64,000 bases of DNA from RZZS01 sp964491785 (GTDB lineage: Bacteria; Pseudomonadota; Alphaproteobacteria; Micavibrionales; Micavibrionaceae), in assembly GCA_964491785.1 (NCBI GenBank), contig CAZBGS010000006.1:1-64000 (forward strand), written 5' to 3'. The translations under genes and the position numbers were made by a program. Of the stretch, positions 1 to 11,745 are shown piece after piece; position 1 is the stretch's first letter; each line of letters opens with the position of its first letter. The notes beneath the pieces were generated by a model that searched no databases, was not told the origin of the DNA, and was given only the letters and a program-made list of their open reading frames with translations.

Positions 1-1
1 C

Positions 2-298
2 TTCGGCAAGCAGATCGGCGTCTTCTCGATGATGGTTTTCGCTGTGAAGTCAGGGGTATCGGAAATGCCGCATAAAACAACATGGAAGCAGCTTTACGCG
101 CTTTCGACGTTGTGCGGTATCGGCTTTACCATGTCGCTGTTCATCGGCTCCCTGGCCTTCAGCGCCGTGGAAATGCAGGCCGCCGTGCGCGTGGGCGTAC
201 TGACCGGTTCGGTCGCCTCGGCGCTGCTGGCATTCTTCCTGCTGCGCTATACCTCGACTGACCATCATCACGAAATTAAAGGCCTGAAGCAGCCTTAA
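2..298 (+). CDS. nhaA: Na+/H+ antiporter NhaA, C-terminal part
   Basis: The reading frame is open from base 2, so this is the 3' end of a gene that begins before the window. The last 98 codons read FGKQIGVF...SGVSEMP, followed by a hydrophobic span with GIGFTMSLFIGSLAF and a second one ending in LLRY. These are the last transmembrane helices of NhaA, the inner-membrane antiporter that expels Na+ in exchange for protons. A short polar tail follows (STDHHHEIKGLKQP). The stop lies inside the 3' end of the convergent folD gene, a 23-base overlap. Family identity rests on the GFTMSLFI segment and is fairly secure. The catalytic aspartates lie outside the window. Confidence 0.85.
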   Translation, partial: FGKQIGVFSMMVFAVKSGVSEMPHKTTWKQLYALSTLCGIGFTMSLFIGSLAFSAVEMQAAVRVGVLTGSVASALLAFFLLRYTSTDHHHEIKGLKQP

Positions 299-1142
299 GG
301 GTATTTTGCAGTAAAAAGGCGATAGTCATCGGCCCGACCCCTCCGGGCACCGGAGTAATTGCGCCCGCGACTTTAGCCGCTTCCTCAAAGGCGACATCCC
401 CGACCAGCCTGGTCTTGCCCTCTTTCTCCGGATGGGGAACGCGGGTAATGCCGACATCGATCACGATCGCCCCTGGCCTTATCCAGTCCCCCCTTACCAT
501 TTCCGCCCGCCCTGTGGCAGCCACCAGAATATCAGCCCTCCTGCATACTTCAGGAAGATTCCTCGTTTTCGAGTGCGCGGTGGTCACTGTGCAGTTCTCC
601 TGTAACAACAACTGGGCCATAGGCTTGCCGAACAGCAGCGAACGTCCGATAACCACGGCATCCATTCCGCTGATATCCTCCCGAACGCTTTTAATTAGCG
701 CCATAGCCCCTTGCGGAGTGCAGGGCGTAAGTCCCGGCAGTCCGGCCAGCAGCTTGCCTGCGTTCAATATAGTGAGTCCGTCAACGTCCTTGGCCGGGTC
801 TATCATCTGAACAAGCCTGTCTTCGTCCAGCTGCTGCGGCAGCGGAAGCTGTAGCAATATTCCGTGAACCTCGGGATTTGCGTTGAATTCCCGGATAACT
901 GAGGCGACATCCTCTTCCCGCGAATCCGGCGGCAGAAATCTTGCGAAACTCCCTATCCCGGCTTCCTCGCAAGCCTTCACCTTGTTGCCGACATAGACCT
1001 GGCTGGCCGGATCGTCCCCTACCAGAATAACCGCCAGTCCCGGTTTCTTCTTCATTTCCGATACCCTGGCAGTTATTTCATGCCTGATTTTCGTTGAAAT
1101 AGCCTTGCCGTCGATTATTTGGGCTGAATGTTGCTCAGACAT
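276..1142 (-). CDS. folD: Bifunctional methylenetetrahydrofolate dehydrogenase / methenyltetrahydrofolate cyclohydrolase
   Basis: FolD interconverts 5,10-methylene-THF, methenyl-THF and 10-formyl-THF in the cytoplasm, feeding purine and formyl-methionine synthesis. At 288 residues it has the usual length. The signature YVGNKVKAC is at residues 50-58 with the catalytic lysine at 54. The substrate loop DVDGLT is at 119-124, the NADP-binding segment VVIGRSLLFGKP at about 163-174, and the C-terminal signature PVPGGVGPMTIAFLL is intact. Its start overlaps the stop of the upstream YggT gene by 8 bases, so the two are probably cotranscribed and translationally coupled. The 3' ends of folD and nhaA converge and overlap. 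Confidence 0.97.
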   Translation of the reverse strand: MSEQHSAQIIDGKAISTKIRHEITARVSEMKKKPGLAVILVGDDPASQVYVGNKVKACEEAGIGSFARFLPPDSREEDVASVIREFNANPEVHGILLQLPLPQQLDEDRLVQMIDPAKDVDGLTILNAGKLLAGLPGLTPCTPQGAMALIKSVREDISGMDAVVIGRSLLFGKPMAQLLLQENCTVTTAHSKTRNLPEVCRRADILVAATGRAEMVRGDWIRPGAIVIDVGITRVPHPEKEGKTRLVGDVAFEEAAKVAGAITPVPGGVGPMTIAFLLQNTLKAASGL

Positions 1143-1416
1143 AGAAGATTCTTACAACCAGTTGCTGCAAAACCATGATCGCGAAGATCGCCACGATCGG
1201 CGAAAGGTCAAGACCGGCTATGGGCGGAATCACTTTGCGTATCGGCTTCATCACCGGGCGTGTAAGCCTTGCGACAATCTCAAGAAGGCTTTGGGCTTTG
1301 GGATGTCTCACATTGATGACGTCAAAGACTATCAGCCAGCTGATCACGACCTCGGCAATGATAATCCACATGTAAACGTCCAGAGCGAAAAGTAACAGGC
1401 TGCCTATAGCGTTCAT
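1135..1416 (-). CDS. YggT family inner-membrane protein
   Basis: A 93-residue protein beginning MNAIGSLLLFALDVYMWIIIAEVVISW. It has two hydrophobic helices separated by an amphipathic stretch (RLTRPVMKPIRKVIPP), the hallmark of the YggT family, small membrane proteins linked in various bacteria to cell-shape and osmotic phenotypes. The open frame extends to 1464, but the ATG at 1416 is preferred because GGGAG lies about 8 bases before it and YggT proteins begin close to the first helix. It overlaps the folD start by 8 bases. The precise biochemical role is unknown for the family. Confidence 0.88.
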   Translation of the reverse strand: MNAIGSLLLFALDVYMWIIIAEVVISWLIVFDVINVRHPKAQSLLEIVARLTRPVMKPIRKVIPPIAGLDLSPIVAIFAIMVLQQLVVRIFYV

Positions 1417-1544
1417 TTGTGTATACTCCCGTTTGGGCTTGAATATCGTGCCTGAGGCTAACATTGTTCTCTGGTAAAATAAAGCAGGGCAGTGTTATAT
1501 CCAGTCCAGCGGACAGGATGATCCGTCAGGGGGGAGGGCAGTAA

Positions 1545-2264
1545 TTGGTACTGGGTTTATCGGGGTTTGACGCAGTCGCCGCAGCGGGAATGCTTTTGCT
1601 TGCCGCAGACCCTGTGCAATGCAAACTGCCGAGGGCGCCCGTTATCGAAGTAATTCCGAAAACGACGCCTACCGCTTTCGACTATTCCAAAACCATCGCC
1701 GATCTCAAAAGCATCAAAACCGATACCATATCCCCATACGGACAGCACGTTGAACATCTGGTATACGGGCTGCACGACGGCGAAATGTCCATCGGCTACA
1801 ATATCGAATTCGGCGGAATGGAATATCCCGATCTGAATCTCGCCTGCCTTTACTTCAACAAGATCACCGTAACCCTTGAACTCAATCCGGTGATCTATGT
1901 GGTAAAGGAGTTCAAGCCCGGAACCTGCGCCCACAATGCCGTCCTCGAACATGAAAAGAAGCATGTGACCACCGACAGGAAAATCGCGAACAAATACGCT
2001 CGCGAAATCGGAGTCGCCTTGCAGGCTGCTGTAAACAAGGCTGGCGCCGTCGGGCCTTACTACATCGAGGAAATTGCTGCCGTTCGCGACAGGATGGCCG
2101 CCCATATCGCCAGCACGGTAAAAGCTGTGGAGTTCAATATGGTTGAAGAGCAGACCCGCGCCCAGCAGGCGGTGGACAGCATGGAGGAATACGAATCCGT
2201 TGCCGAGAAAATCCACAAAGTCTGCGGTTTCAAAGCGGATAATTACCGGGACAGGAAAAAATAG
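1545..2264 (+). CDS. Secreted or lipoprotein-like HExxH protein, DUF922-like putative metallopeptidase
   Basis: A 239-codon frame with a hydrophobic N-terminus (AAAGMLLLAADPVQC) that looks like a short signal sequence, possibly ending at a lipobox-like Cys. The centre carries CAHNAVLEHEKKHVTTDRKIANKYA, an HExxH zinc-binding motif in the context seen in DUF922-type putative metalloproteases. Catalysis has not been shown for that family as far as I know. The start is unusual: the codon at 1545 is TTG, placed directly after an in-frame TAA at 1542-1544, with a purine-rich GGGGGGAGGG 6-15 bases upstream. The C-terminal 80 residues look helical (VKAVEFNMVEEQTRAQQAVDSMEEY). It stands alone between the divergent YggT gene and acnA. 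Confidence 0.6.
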   Translation: MVLGLSGFDAVAAAGMLLLAADPVQCKLPRAPVIEVIPKTTPTAFDYSKTIADLKSIKTDTISPYGQHVEHLVYGLHDGEMSIGYNIEFGGMEYPDLNLACLYFNKITVTLELNPVIYVVKEFKPGTCAHNAVLEHEKKHVTTDRKIANKYAREIGVALQAAVNKAGAVGPYYIEEIAAVRDRMAAHIASTVKAVEFNMVEEQTRAQQAVDSMEEYESVAEKIHKVCGFKADNYRDRKK

Positions 2265-2281
2265 CTTCTTGCTGATGTAAA

Positions 2282-2310
2282 AGCCGCCGTCCTGGGAGGG
2301 GACAGCGGCT
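2282..2310. other. Intergenic hairpin after the HExxH gene
   Basis: An 11-bp stem with one C-A mismatch (AGCCGCCGTCC against GGACAGCGGCT) and a 7-base loop lies 18 bases after the stop at 2264. It has no T-tract, so it is at most a Rho-assisted 3' end. The remaining 250 bases up to acnA are AT-rich and probably hold the acnA promoter. The only open frame there (2315-2536, TTG start) resembles nothing I recognise. Confidence 0.35.
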
Positions 2311-2565
2311 GGACTTGGCTATGGCGGTTGTAACTTATATTCTCGAAACCGGCTGGAAACCAAACGAAGGAGAACCGATCTCAAATCTCAATTATAGAAT
2401 GCCAGACAATTGTGGCAAAAAACGGGCACTCTTATGTCAGGATTTTACTATTATCGAAATAAAAGATTATTCTATCTCTTTATCTTTTTTGAATTTCAGC
2501 CGGAAATCATATTGTTCGCAGCCGATGATAGTTTAAATTAATAGCCTGAAAAAACTAACCAGAGA

Positions 2566-5244
2566 ATGTGGCGGCCCATGGCGTACACCGGATCAGACAG
2601 TCTTGAAACCAGAAAAACCCTGAAGGTGGATGAGGCAAGCTATGATTACTTTTCCCTGAAAGAAGCCGCTCGCAGGATCGGCGATATCGAGCGACTGCCC
2701 TTTACGCTGAAGATCCTTCTGGAAAACCTGCTTCGTTTCGAGGATGGACGCACTGTAACGGAAGCCGATGTCCGCGCTGTATACTCCTGGCTAGATGAAA
2801 AGACTTCGGCAGCCGAAGTCGCCTTTCGTCCTGCAAGAGTTTTGATGCAGGATTTCACCGGAGTTCCGGCTGTGGTGGATCTTGCCGCCATGCGCGACGC
2901 CATGGCTGCTCTCGGCGGAGATCCTGAAAGAATTAATCCTCTGGCCCCCGTCGATCTGGTTATCGATCACTCGGTAACGGTCGACGAGTTCGGCTCTCCA
3001 ATGGCCTTCAAAAAAAACGTCGAGCGGGAATTTGAGCGCAATTATGAACGTTATGCTTTTCTGAAATGGGGGCAGGGCGCCTTCCGCAACTTCCGGGTCG
3101 TGCCGCCTGGCACAGGGATTTGCCATCAGGTGAACCTTGAATACCTTGCCCAGGCTGTCTGGGTCGACAAAGATGAGAAAACAGGGGCCATGCTCGCTTA
3201 CCCCGATACGCTGGTGGGCACGGATTCCCACACCACCATGATCAACGGCCTTGGCGTTCTCGGCTGGGGCGTAGGCGGCATCGAGGCAGAAGCCGTAATG
3301 CTCGGACAGCCGGTATCCATGGTGATCCCCGAAGTCATAGGCTTCAGGTTTACCGGAAAGCTTAAGGAAGGTGCGACCGCCACCGATCTGGTTCTGACCG
3401 TGACCCAGATGCTTCGGCAAAAAGGCGTTGTCGGCAGGTTCGTCGAATTCTTCGGAGACGGTCTGGATAACCTAACGCTTGCCGACCGGGCGACTATCGG
3501 CAACATGGCCCCTGAATACGGCGCGACCTGCGGTTTCTTCCCGATAGACCGCGAAACCGTAAATTACCTCTCCTTCACAGGCCGCGATCCGCACAGGGTA
3601 AAGCTGGTAGAGGCCTACGCAAAGGAACAGGGTTTGTGGCGCGAGTCCGGCATTCCCGACCCGGTGTTCACCGACACGCTCGAACTTGATCTCTCCACTG
3701 TCGAGCCTTCGCTGGCCGGGCCAAAGCGACCGCAGGACAGGCTGGCCCTCAAGGATGTGGCGAAGCTGCCGTCACTGGAATCTCCAGACCCTTCGGCAGG
3801 AGGAGCGCCAGTAGACGAAGCCGGTTACAAACTGAATTATGGAGATGTGGTGATCGCCGCCATTACCAGCTGCACCAACACATCAAACCCTTCGGTAATG
3901 ATCGCCGCCGGATTGCTGGCAAGAAACGCGCTCGCCAAAGGCCTGAAGGTCAAGCCCTGGGTAAAAACCTCGCTCGCTCCCGGCTCCCAGGTGGTAAGCG
4001 ATTACCTGCAGAAAGCCGGGTTGCAGGAATCCCTTGACGCTTTGGGCTTCAATCTCGTCGGTTACGGATGCACCACATGTATCGGCAATTCCGGCCCTCT
4101 GCCGGATAACATCGCCTCCGCCGTCGAGAAATGGAACCTGAACGTTTGCGGAGTGCTTTCCGGCAACCGCAATTTCGAAGGCAGGATCAACCCGCATGTA
4201 AAATCGAATTTTCTCGCAAGCCCGCCTTTGGTCGTCGCCTACGCGATAGCCGGAACGATGAAGCTCGATCTGACGCGGGAACCTTTGGGTAAAGACGGCG
4301 ATGGCCGGGACGTTTACCTGAAAGACATCTGGCCGGACAGCGCTGAAATATCCTCGGTTATCGCCGAATGCATTACGCCCGGGATGTTTCGGGAAAGATA
4401 TGCAAACGTCTTCGAAGGTACGCAAGAATGGCAGCAGATATCCAGCCCCGAAGGCTGTACCTATGACTGGGACGAGGATTCCACATACATCAAAAAGCCT
4501 CCGTACTTCGATGACATGGCTCGCATCCCTGAGGTTGTTCCGGATATTGTCGGGGCAAGATGTCTTGCTCTGCTGGGGGATTCGGTAACCACCGATCATA
4601 TTTCTCCCGCCGGATCGATCGCCAGGACAAGCCCCGCTGGCCGGTACCTGATAATGCAGGGAGTGCGGCCGCAGGATTTCAACTCTTATGGCGCGCGCCG
4701 CGGCAACCACGAAGTGATGATGCGCGGAACCTTTGCCAATAACCGGATTCGCAATGACCTCGTCCCCCATCTTGAGGGAGGATTTTCAAAATATGTACCG
4801 CTCAACCGGGACATGTTCATCTTCGAGGCGGCCATGGAGTATATGCGTAATGACAATATTCCATTGATTGTCATTGCCGGCAGGGAGTATGGCACCGGAT
4901 CTTCGCGGGACTGGGCGGCAAAAGGCACGCGGCTGCTGGGAGTCCGCGCCGTCATCGCCGAAAGCTTCGAACGCATTCACCGCTCGAACCTGATTGGAAT
5001 GGGCGTCCTTCCCCTCCAGTTTGATCGTAACCTTCCAGGCATCAGCGGCTGGGAAGTTTTCGAAATTACCGGATTGAACTCAATAAGCCCCGGCTGCGAA
5101 CTGACGATGGTGGTTACCGGCGAAGCAGGTCATAAGCTGGAAGTGCCGCTACTCTGCCGCATCGACACCCAGGACGAACTGGAATACTTCCGCCACGGCG
5201 GCATACTGCACTATGTATTGAGAAGCTTTCTGGCCCGTGAATAG
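2566..5244 (+). CDS. acnA: Aconitate hydratase A
   Basis: The 892-residue TCA-cycle enzyme converts citrate to isocitrate through cis-aconitate with a [4Fe-4S] cluster. Cluster cysteines are visible at about residues 436 (TSCTNTSNPS), 502 and 505 (GCTTCIGNSGPL). The phosphate-binding and substrate segments GTDSHTTMINGLGVLGWGVGGIEAEA and GREYGTGSSRDWAAKG are intact. Length and domain order fit the AcnA/IRP1 type rather than AcnB. Two starts are possible: ATG 2566 and ATG 2578 (MAYTGSDSLETRKTL). The latter matches the usual N-terminus of the family and is about 12 bases downstream of AGAGA, so it may be the true one. The gene is monocistronic, preceded by an AT-rich promoter region. Confidence 0.97.
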   Translation: MWRPMAYTGSDSLETRKTLKVDEASYDYFSLKEAARRIGDIERLPFTLKILLENLLRFEDGRTVTEADVRAVYSWLDEKTSAAEVAFRPARVLMQDFTGVPAVVDLAAMRDAMAALGGDPERINPLAPVDLVIDHSVTVDEFGSPMAFKKNVEREFERNYERYAFLKWGQGAFRNFRVVPPGTGICHQVNLEYLAQAVWVDKDEKTGAMLAYPDTLVGTDSHTTMINGLGVLGWGVGGIEAEAVMLGQPVSMVIPEVIGFRFTGKLKEGATATDLVLTVTQMLRQKGVVGRFVEFFGDGLDNLTLADRATIGNMAPEYGATCGFFPIDRETVNYLSFTGRDPHRVKLVEAYAKEQGLWRESGIPDPVFTDTLELDLSTVEPSLAGPKRPQDRLALKDVAKLPSLESPDPSAGGAPVDEAGYKLNYGDVVIAAITSCTNTSNPSVMIAAGLLARNALAKGLKVKPWVKTSLAPGSQVVSDYLQKAGLQESLDALGFNLVGYGCTTCIGNSGPLPDNIASAVEKWNLNVCGVLSGNRNFEGRINPHVKSNFLASPPLVVAYAIAGTMKLDLTREPLGKDGDGRDVYLKDIWPDSAEISSVIAECITPGMFRERYANVFEGTQEWQQISSPEGCTYDWDEDSTYIKKPPYFDDMARIPEVVPDIVGARCLALLGDSVTTDHISPAGSIARTSPAGRYLIMQGVRPQDFNSYGARRGNHEVMMRGTFANNRIRNDLVPHLEGGFSKYVPLNRDMFIFEAAMEYMRNDNIPLIVIAGREYGTGSSRDWAAKGTRLLGVRAVIAESFERIHRSNLIGMGVLPLQFDRNLPGISGWEVFEITGLNSISPGCELTMVVTGEAGHKLEVPLLCRIDTQDELEYFRHGGILHYVLRSFLARE

Positions 5245-5329
5245 CCGCCTTTTGTCCGGGGTAAAATATATTAATTTAAGCCGGGTCAACCTTGCCATAT
5301 CCCGGCAATCCTGCTAAAAAAACAGCACC

Positions 5330-8047
<2,718 letters not shown>

Positions 8048-8111
8048 CCGGAAGTATTCCCCTGTTACCCGCAGGAGGTGAGGGGTTTGACAGCAGGAAA
8101 AACCAGGGTCG

Positions 8112-8744
8112 TCAGCCGAACAACGCGTCGATATCGTCCTGCGAGGTGCCGGTTGTTATGGATTTGGCGGCGTTTCCGGCCCTTTCGCCGATATCTATGC
8201 CAAGCCCTTTCAGCGTGCTGTCAAGCTGGCTTTCCACAGTCCTTAAATTCTCAAGCGCCTTGTTGATCCTCTGCCCGGCAAGATCCTGGAACGAACATGC
8301 CAGAAGAATTTCCTGCAGACTGCAGTTGATCTCGTCAAGCAACGGCTGCCTTGCCGTCACATCCGCCCAGTCGATGTCCTTTTGCAGGGTGCTGGCGATA
8401 GTCTCCGCCGCGTCTATGATCGTGTTGGCGGCTTGTTCGGTTGTCTTGATTACCGTGTCCAGTTCGACCCCGGTATTTGCCGCCGAAAGCCCGTCGCCGT
8501 GATGCGAAATCGAACTCAAAACCCCGATGATGTCCCCGAACCGCCCGACCAGCCCTTCCTCGACCATGCCCATCTGCTGCGAGGTTGCGTTGATCTCCAC
8601 AGATAGCTCGTCAAACCGCCTGGCGACAAAGGATTCAAAAGTACCGAGCTCCTGCCTGAGAATGCTTAGCAGCTCCCGGGCCTGATCCTCGGTTTCCTTG
8701 CTGATTTCGACGGTTCTTTTTTCTTCTGTCCCGGATGGAGACAT
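8112..8744 (-). CDS. cheZ: CheZ-like chemotaxis phosphatase
   Basis: A 210-residue, almost entirely helical protein. The segment LLACSFQDLAGQRINKALENLRTVESQL matches the CheZ active-site region, where an Asp and a Gln (here QDLAGQ) promote dephosphorylation of CheY-P. The last residues SQDDIDALFG form the short acidic-hydrophobic CheY-docking peptide typical of CheZ and related proteins. The start was set at ATG 8744 rather than the TTG at 8771 because AAGGAGC lies 9 bases upstream. It is not next to other che genes. The chemoreceptor at about 20 kb is a possible pathway partner. A 7-residue gap before gyrA's stop leaves the two genes convergent. Confidence 0.8.
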   Translation of the reverse strand: MSPSGTEEKRTVEISKETEDQARELLSILRQELGTFESFVARRFDELSVEINATSQQMGMVEEGLVGRFGDIIGVLSSISHHGDGLSAANTGVELDTVIKTTEQAANTIIDAAETIASTLQKDIDWADVTARQPLLDEINCSLQEILLACSFQDLAGQRINKALENLRTVESQLDSTLKGLGIDIGERAGNAAKSITTGTSQDDIDALFG

Positions 8745-8819
8745 TTGCCCGAAGCTCCTTCGTTTTTGCAACGCCTATATTATCAGTTCGTTTATTAAAA
8801 AAAACCAAACAAGAATCAT

Positions 8820-11495
8820 CTAAGGAAGCAGGAAATTAACATCGCTGATAAACGGTTCTTCGGCGGTGAGCGTTACTTCTCTCGAGGGCATTTCCTCTTC
8901 CTCCTCCATCCACACCGGAAGAACCCTGATCACATACGAACCAAGCGGTATCGACGAAATCAGATAATACCCGTCGAATTCGCTTTTCACTGTTTCCATT
9001 GCCAGGCCGCTTTGCGCGTCGGCGATCTCGATCTCGATGCCTTGCGCCGGATTTCTGCTCTCCCCGTCTTCGCCGGTCAACAGGACATAACCGTCTATCT
9101 CCCCAAGCTGGACGAATGCGAAATCGATAATGCTGCTGGCGCCTTGCCTCGGGATCAGGTCGAAACTGTCCTTTGCCGCTTTCAGATAGATATCTGGAAT
9201 GGACGCCTTGTCGACCGAAAATCGCGTGGGCGCTTCGCCAAGTCCGTTTAACACGGCCAGCCCGTCTTTCCCGGTCGCGCCTTCCACCTGGCCCCGGCTG
9301 GCCTTGAAGATAACATTCTCGATCGGCTCGTCGCCCTCGTCGAACAGGGAGTTGTTGTTTTTGTCAATAAAGCCGCGAATTCCCAGATTGGTCAGCCCCC
9401 CTTTTCTCGCGTCGACCAGACCGTAGTTGCCGGTGGCGTCAGGCTGGAGCGCGGCGCGCAAGGTTATCCCGGCCTGATAATTGTCGTTGTCGGAAGCCCC
9501 TCCCGTCAGATCCAGATAAAATGGCCCGACCGGATAGCTGTAGCGCAAATTGATGGAATTGATCCCGGAATCGAACTGATGCTCTCCGGTGATCCTCAGG
9601 CTTGTGTCGTTGGCAAAATCCTTGAAAACCGAAAACCTTGCCGAAATCAGCCTCTCGCTCGCTTTCGGATCGAGGTCGTAAAGCAGATTGCCGCGCAACC
9701 TGGTGTCGAAAATCGAGCTGAGAATCGAAAAATCCCCGTTAAACCTCTCCTGCTGCTCGTTTTTTGATAAAACCTTCTCAAGCTGATTTGTGAACTTCAT
9801 GCCGAAAAAATCAACCGAAAGCAGGTTCCCGATAGCGGTCTCGATCTCCTTCAGCTGAAAGGTTCTCTTCTCCCCGTAAAGGCTGGTATTCAGAAAGCCG
9901 AAACTGCGCGTCAGATGCAGCCCGCTTTCTCTTTTGACATCCTTGTCCTCGGCAAGAAATCCTTTGTTTTCCCGGTGCCTGAAGGAAAGGTTGATGCCGG
10001 CAAATCTGGTTCTGGCCTCTAAATCATAACTCCTGCGCCCCTTGTTCGCGGCCATCGCCTGAAGCTGGGTGTTCGTCCCCAGAAACGAGAATATCGTGGA
10101 AACCGTGGCCGCATTCGACCTGCCTCTGACCTGCTGGCTGCCGTCCTCTCCGGTAAACAGGCTGACGCCCGCCGTGAGGTATTTGGTCAGACCGTAGAAG
10201 AATTGCGCGCTGCCCCCCGCAGTCCCGTCACTTTCAGGCTCCTCGGTCAGCGGAAGAAAGTCGGCCTTCGGCTGGCCCGCGGACATGCTGTAGCGGAAAT
10301 CGCCCGCCGGCAGCATCTCCGCTCCGCGGTATACCTGCCTCGTCACTGTCCTCTTCTGTCCTTCCGGGCCGTAGAGAATGATCTCGAACTGGTTCAGGCC
10401 GCCCAGAAGGGTTACGTTCTCGAAATCGTAACGCCCGTCATTTCCGATTTCCTGAAAATCGATGAAATGGCCGTTGCGGTAAAGCTCCGCGTCCCAGCCT
10501 ATCGGCGCCTCGCCCTCGATTGAGAACTCTTCGGTATTGGTGGCAAAACTGGCGCTCACCTGCGGGTCGGAGGATACGGCGACGCCGCGTCCCCGCTGCC
10601 CTCCCTTGAACAGGGGGGTATCGGGATAATCGACATCCCCTATCGCCAGTAGTCCCGCGTCAAGCGGCCCCAGCAGATCCCTGTCCGGGCTCCGGCGGGT
10701 GAATGTCAGCTCCGAGTTGCTGATCTGAAACCTGTCGTCCTTCTTGTACTGCCCGGCGAGCAGCAGCCTTGTGCCGAACTTCATAAAGTCGAAATGCGCC
10801 TGAAGCGCCGAAGCCGTGCTGTAATTAAATTGTTCGGTATTTTTACTCGCGGTCAGGGATTGCTGAAAGATGAAATGCGGCAGAGAGAAATTCTTATAGG
10901 GAAGAAGCACGGCGTTTTCGGCCTGATTGTAATTGTAATAGCTCTTTTTCAAGAGCCTCTCGGCCCGCTCCCTCCTCTCGCCGATCTGCTGGAAAGGCAG
11001 CGCCGTTTTGGTATCAATGAACAGGGTCAGACTGCTCATATCAAGTTCGATATTGACCTCGAACCAGCGCTCCAGCGCCTCCGCCCTGACGAAAATGTCG
11101 TCGGTCTGCGCTTCGGCGACGCCATCCGCAAGGGGGGTTTTGACACCGCCGACAGTAACCTGTTTTGCCCTCAAATCCAGTTGAAAGATCTTCGCCTCGT
11201 TTATGAACCAGCCTTCGGCTATCCCTTCGCCCGGATTGACCTCAATAGAAAAACTGAGCGCCTGCGCGAAATCGCCAAGAGGCACGAGAACCTTGTCGGG
11301 GCTTTGTGTTTCCGGCAGATAGGCAACAATCCCTTCATCCCGCTCGACGCCGTTGACGTTAAGGGCGAGTATCAGAAACTCGTTCTCCGGCCTTTCCACG
11401 AACTTTATATCCTGCGCCATGGCGGAAAGAGCCGGAAACGTAATCACCGGCAATAAGGCTGAAATTAGGATCGTCAGACAGACCCTGGCGTGCAT
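8820..11495 (-). CDS. Usher-like outer-membrane protein of the DUF4402/chaperone fibre locus
   Basis: An 891-residue protein with a signal peptide (about residues 1-27, ending SAMAQ). The N-terminal 170 residues contain short beta segments. The long central part has alternating-polarity strands, a beta-barrel-like pattern, including RGRGVAVSSDPQVSASF and GWDAELYRNGHFIDFQEIGNDGRYDFENV, the latter resembling the plug/strand motif of chaperone-usher ushers. The C-terminal 230 residues carry two beta-sandwich domains. One opens with a calcium-loop-like DKNNNSLFDEGDEPIENV. The other is carboxypeptidase-regulatory-like (GYYLISSIPLGSYVIRVLP). It lies last in a cluster after three DUF4402 subunits and a PapD-type chaperone, which suggests that it exports and anchors the fibre. 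It does not closely match FimD/PapC by eye, so the usher call is structural inference. Confidence 0.65.
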   Translation of the reverse strand: MHARVCLTILISALLPVITFPALSAMAQDIKFVERPENEFLILALNVNGVERDEGIVAYLPETQSPDKVLVPLGDFAQALSFSIEVNPGEGIAEGWFINEAKIFQLDLRAKQVTVGGVKTPLADGVAEAQTDDIFVRAEALERWFEVNIELDMSSLTLFIDTKTALPFQQIGERRERAERLLKKSYYNYNQAENAVLLPYKNFSLPHFIFQQSLTASKNTEQFNYSTASALQAHFDFMKFGTRLLLAGQYKKDDRFQISNSELTFTRRSPDRDLLGPLDAGLLAIGDVDYPDTPLFKGGQRGRGVAVSSDPQVSASFATNTEEFSIEGEAPIGWDAELYRNGHFIDFQEIGNDGRYDFENVTLLGGLNQFEIILYGPEGQKRTVTRQVYRGAEMLPAGDFRYSMSAGQPKADFLPLTEEPESDGTAGGSAQFFYGLTKYLTAGVSLFTGEDGSQQVRGRSNAATVSTIFSFLGTNTQLQAMAANKGRRSYDLEARTRFAGINLSFRHRENKGFLAEDKDVKRESGLHLTRSFGFLNTSLYGEKRTFQLKEIETAIGNLLSVDFFGMKFTNQLEKVLSKNEQQERFNGDFSILSSIFDTRLRGNLLYDLDPKASERLISARFSVFKDFANDTSLRITGEHQFDSGINSINLRYSYPVGPFYLDLTGGASDNDNYQAGITLRAALQPDATGNYGLVDARKGGLTNLGIRGFIDKNNNSLFDEGDEPIENVIFKASRGQVEGATGKDGLAVLNGLGEAPTRFSVDKASIPDIYLKAAKDSFDLIPRQGASSIIDFAFVQLGEIDGYVLLTGEDGESRNPAQGIEIEIADAQSGLAMETVKSEFDGYYLISSIPLGSYVIRVLPVWMEEEEEMPSREVTLTAEEPFISDVNFLLP

Positions 11496-11567
11496 TTTCT
11501 TATAATTTATGCCCGAAGAAATAGGGCGGGTTGAGTTAAGAGTAGTTAAACATAATAATTATTCCGA

Positions 11568-11712
11568 TGACAGCGTTTCCCTCTTCCGGGGTCTCCAAAA
11601 TCGTCATACCGGCGAAAGCCGGTATCCATCGGGACAGTTTGTACGGCACCATGGATCCCGTTTTTCAACGGGATGACAATTCCTTTTTCACCGGAAGAAG
11701 GGTTTCCTGTCA
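11568..11712. repeat. Nested palindromic REP-like element between chaperone and usher genes
   Basis: The core at 11603-11677 consists of two 8-bp hairpins: ATACCGGC-GAAA-GCCGGTAT (11606-11625) and ATCCCGTT-TTTC-AACGGGAT (11655-11674). They are joined by ATCCAT...ATGGAT arms and bounded by GTCAT / ATGAC. The motif family of GTCAT followed by CCGGCGAAAGCCGG resembles dispersed REP/BIME repeats found across many proteobacteria. It is flanked by a second, outer inverted repeat (GACAG...TTTCCC...TCTTCCGG near 11568-11589 against CCGGAAGAAGGGTTTCCTGTC near 11688-11708), giving a structure about 145 bases long. It fills most of the 250-base gap between the two coding regions and could modulate read-through. 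Confidence 0.75.
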
Positions 11713-11745
11713 GAGAATTAATAAACAAGTCTTTCCTGCCGTAAG

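Noticed and set aside
2315..2536. 73-codon frame with TTG start upstream of acnA
   Set aside because: No ribosome site, no recognisable domain, AT-rich promoter region; treated as non-coding.
8060..8085. CCCCT...AGGGG pairing after gyrA as a terminator
   Set aside because: Weak inner pairing and no T-run.
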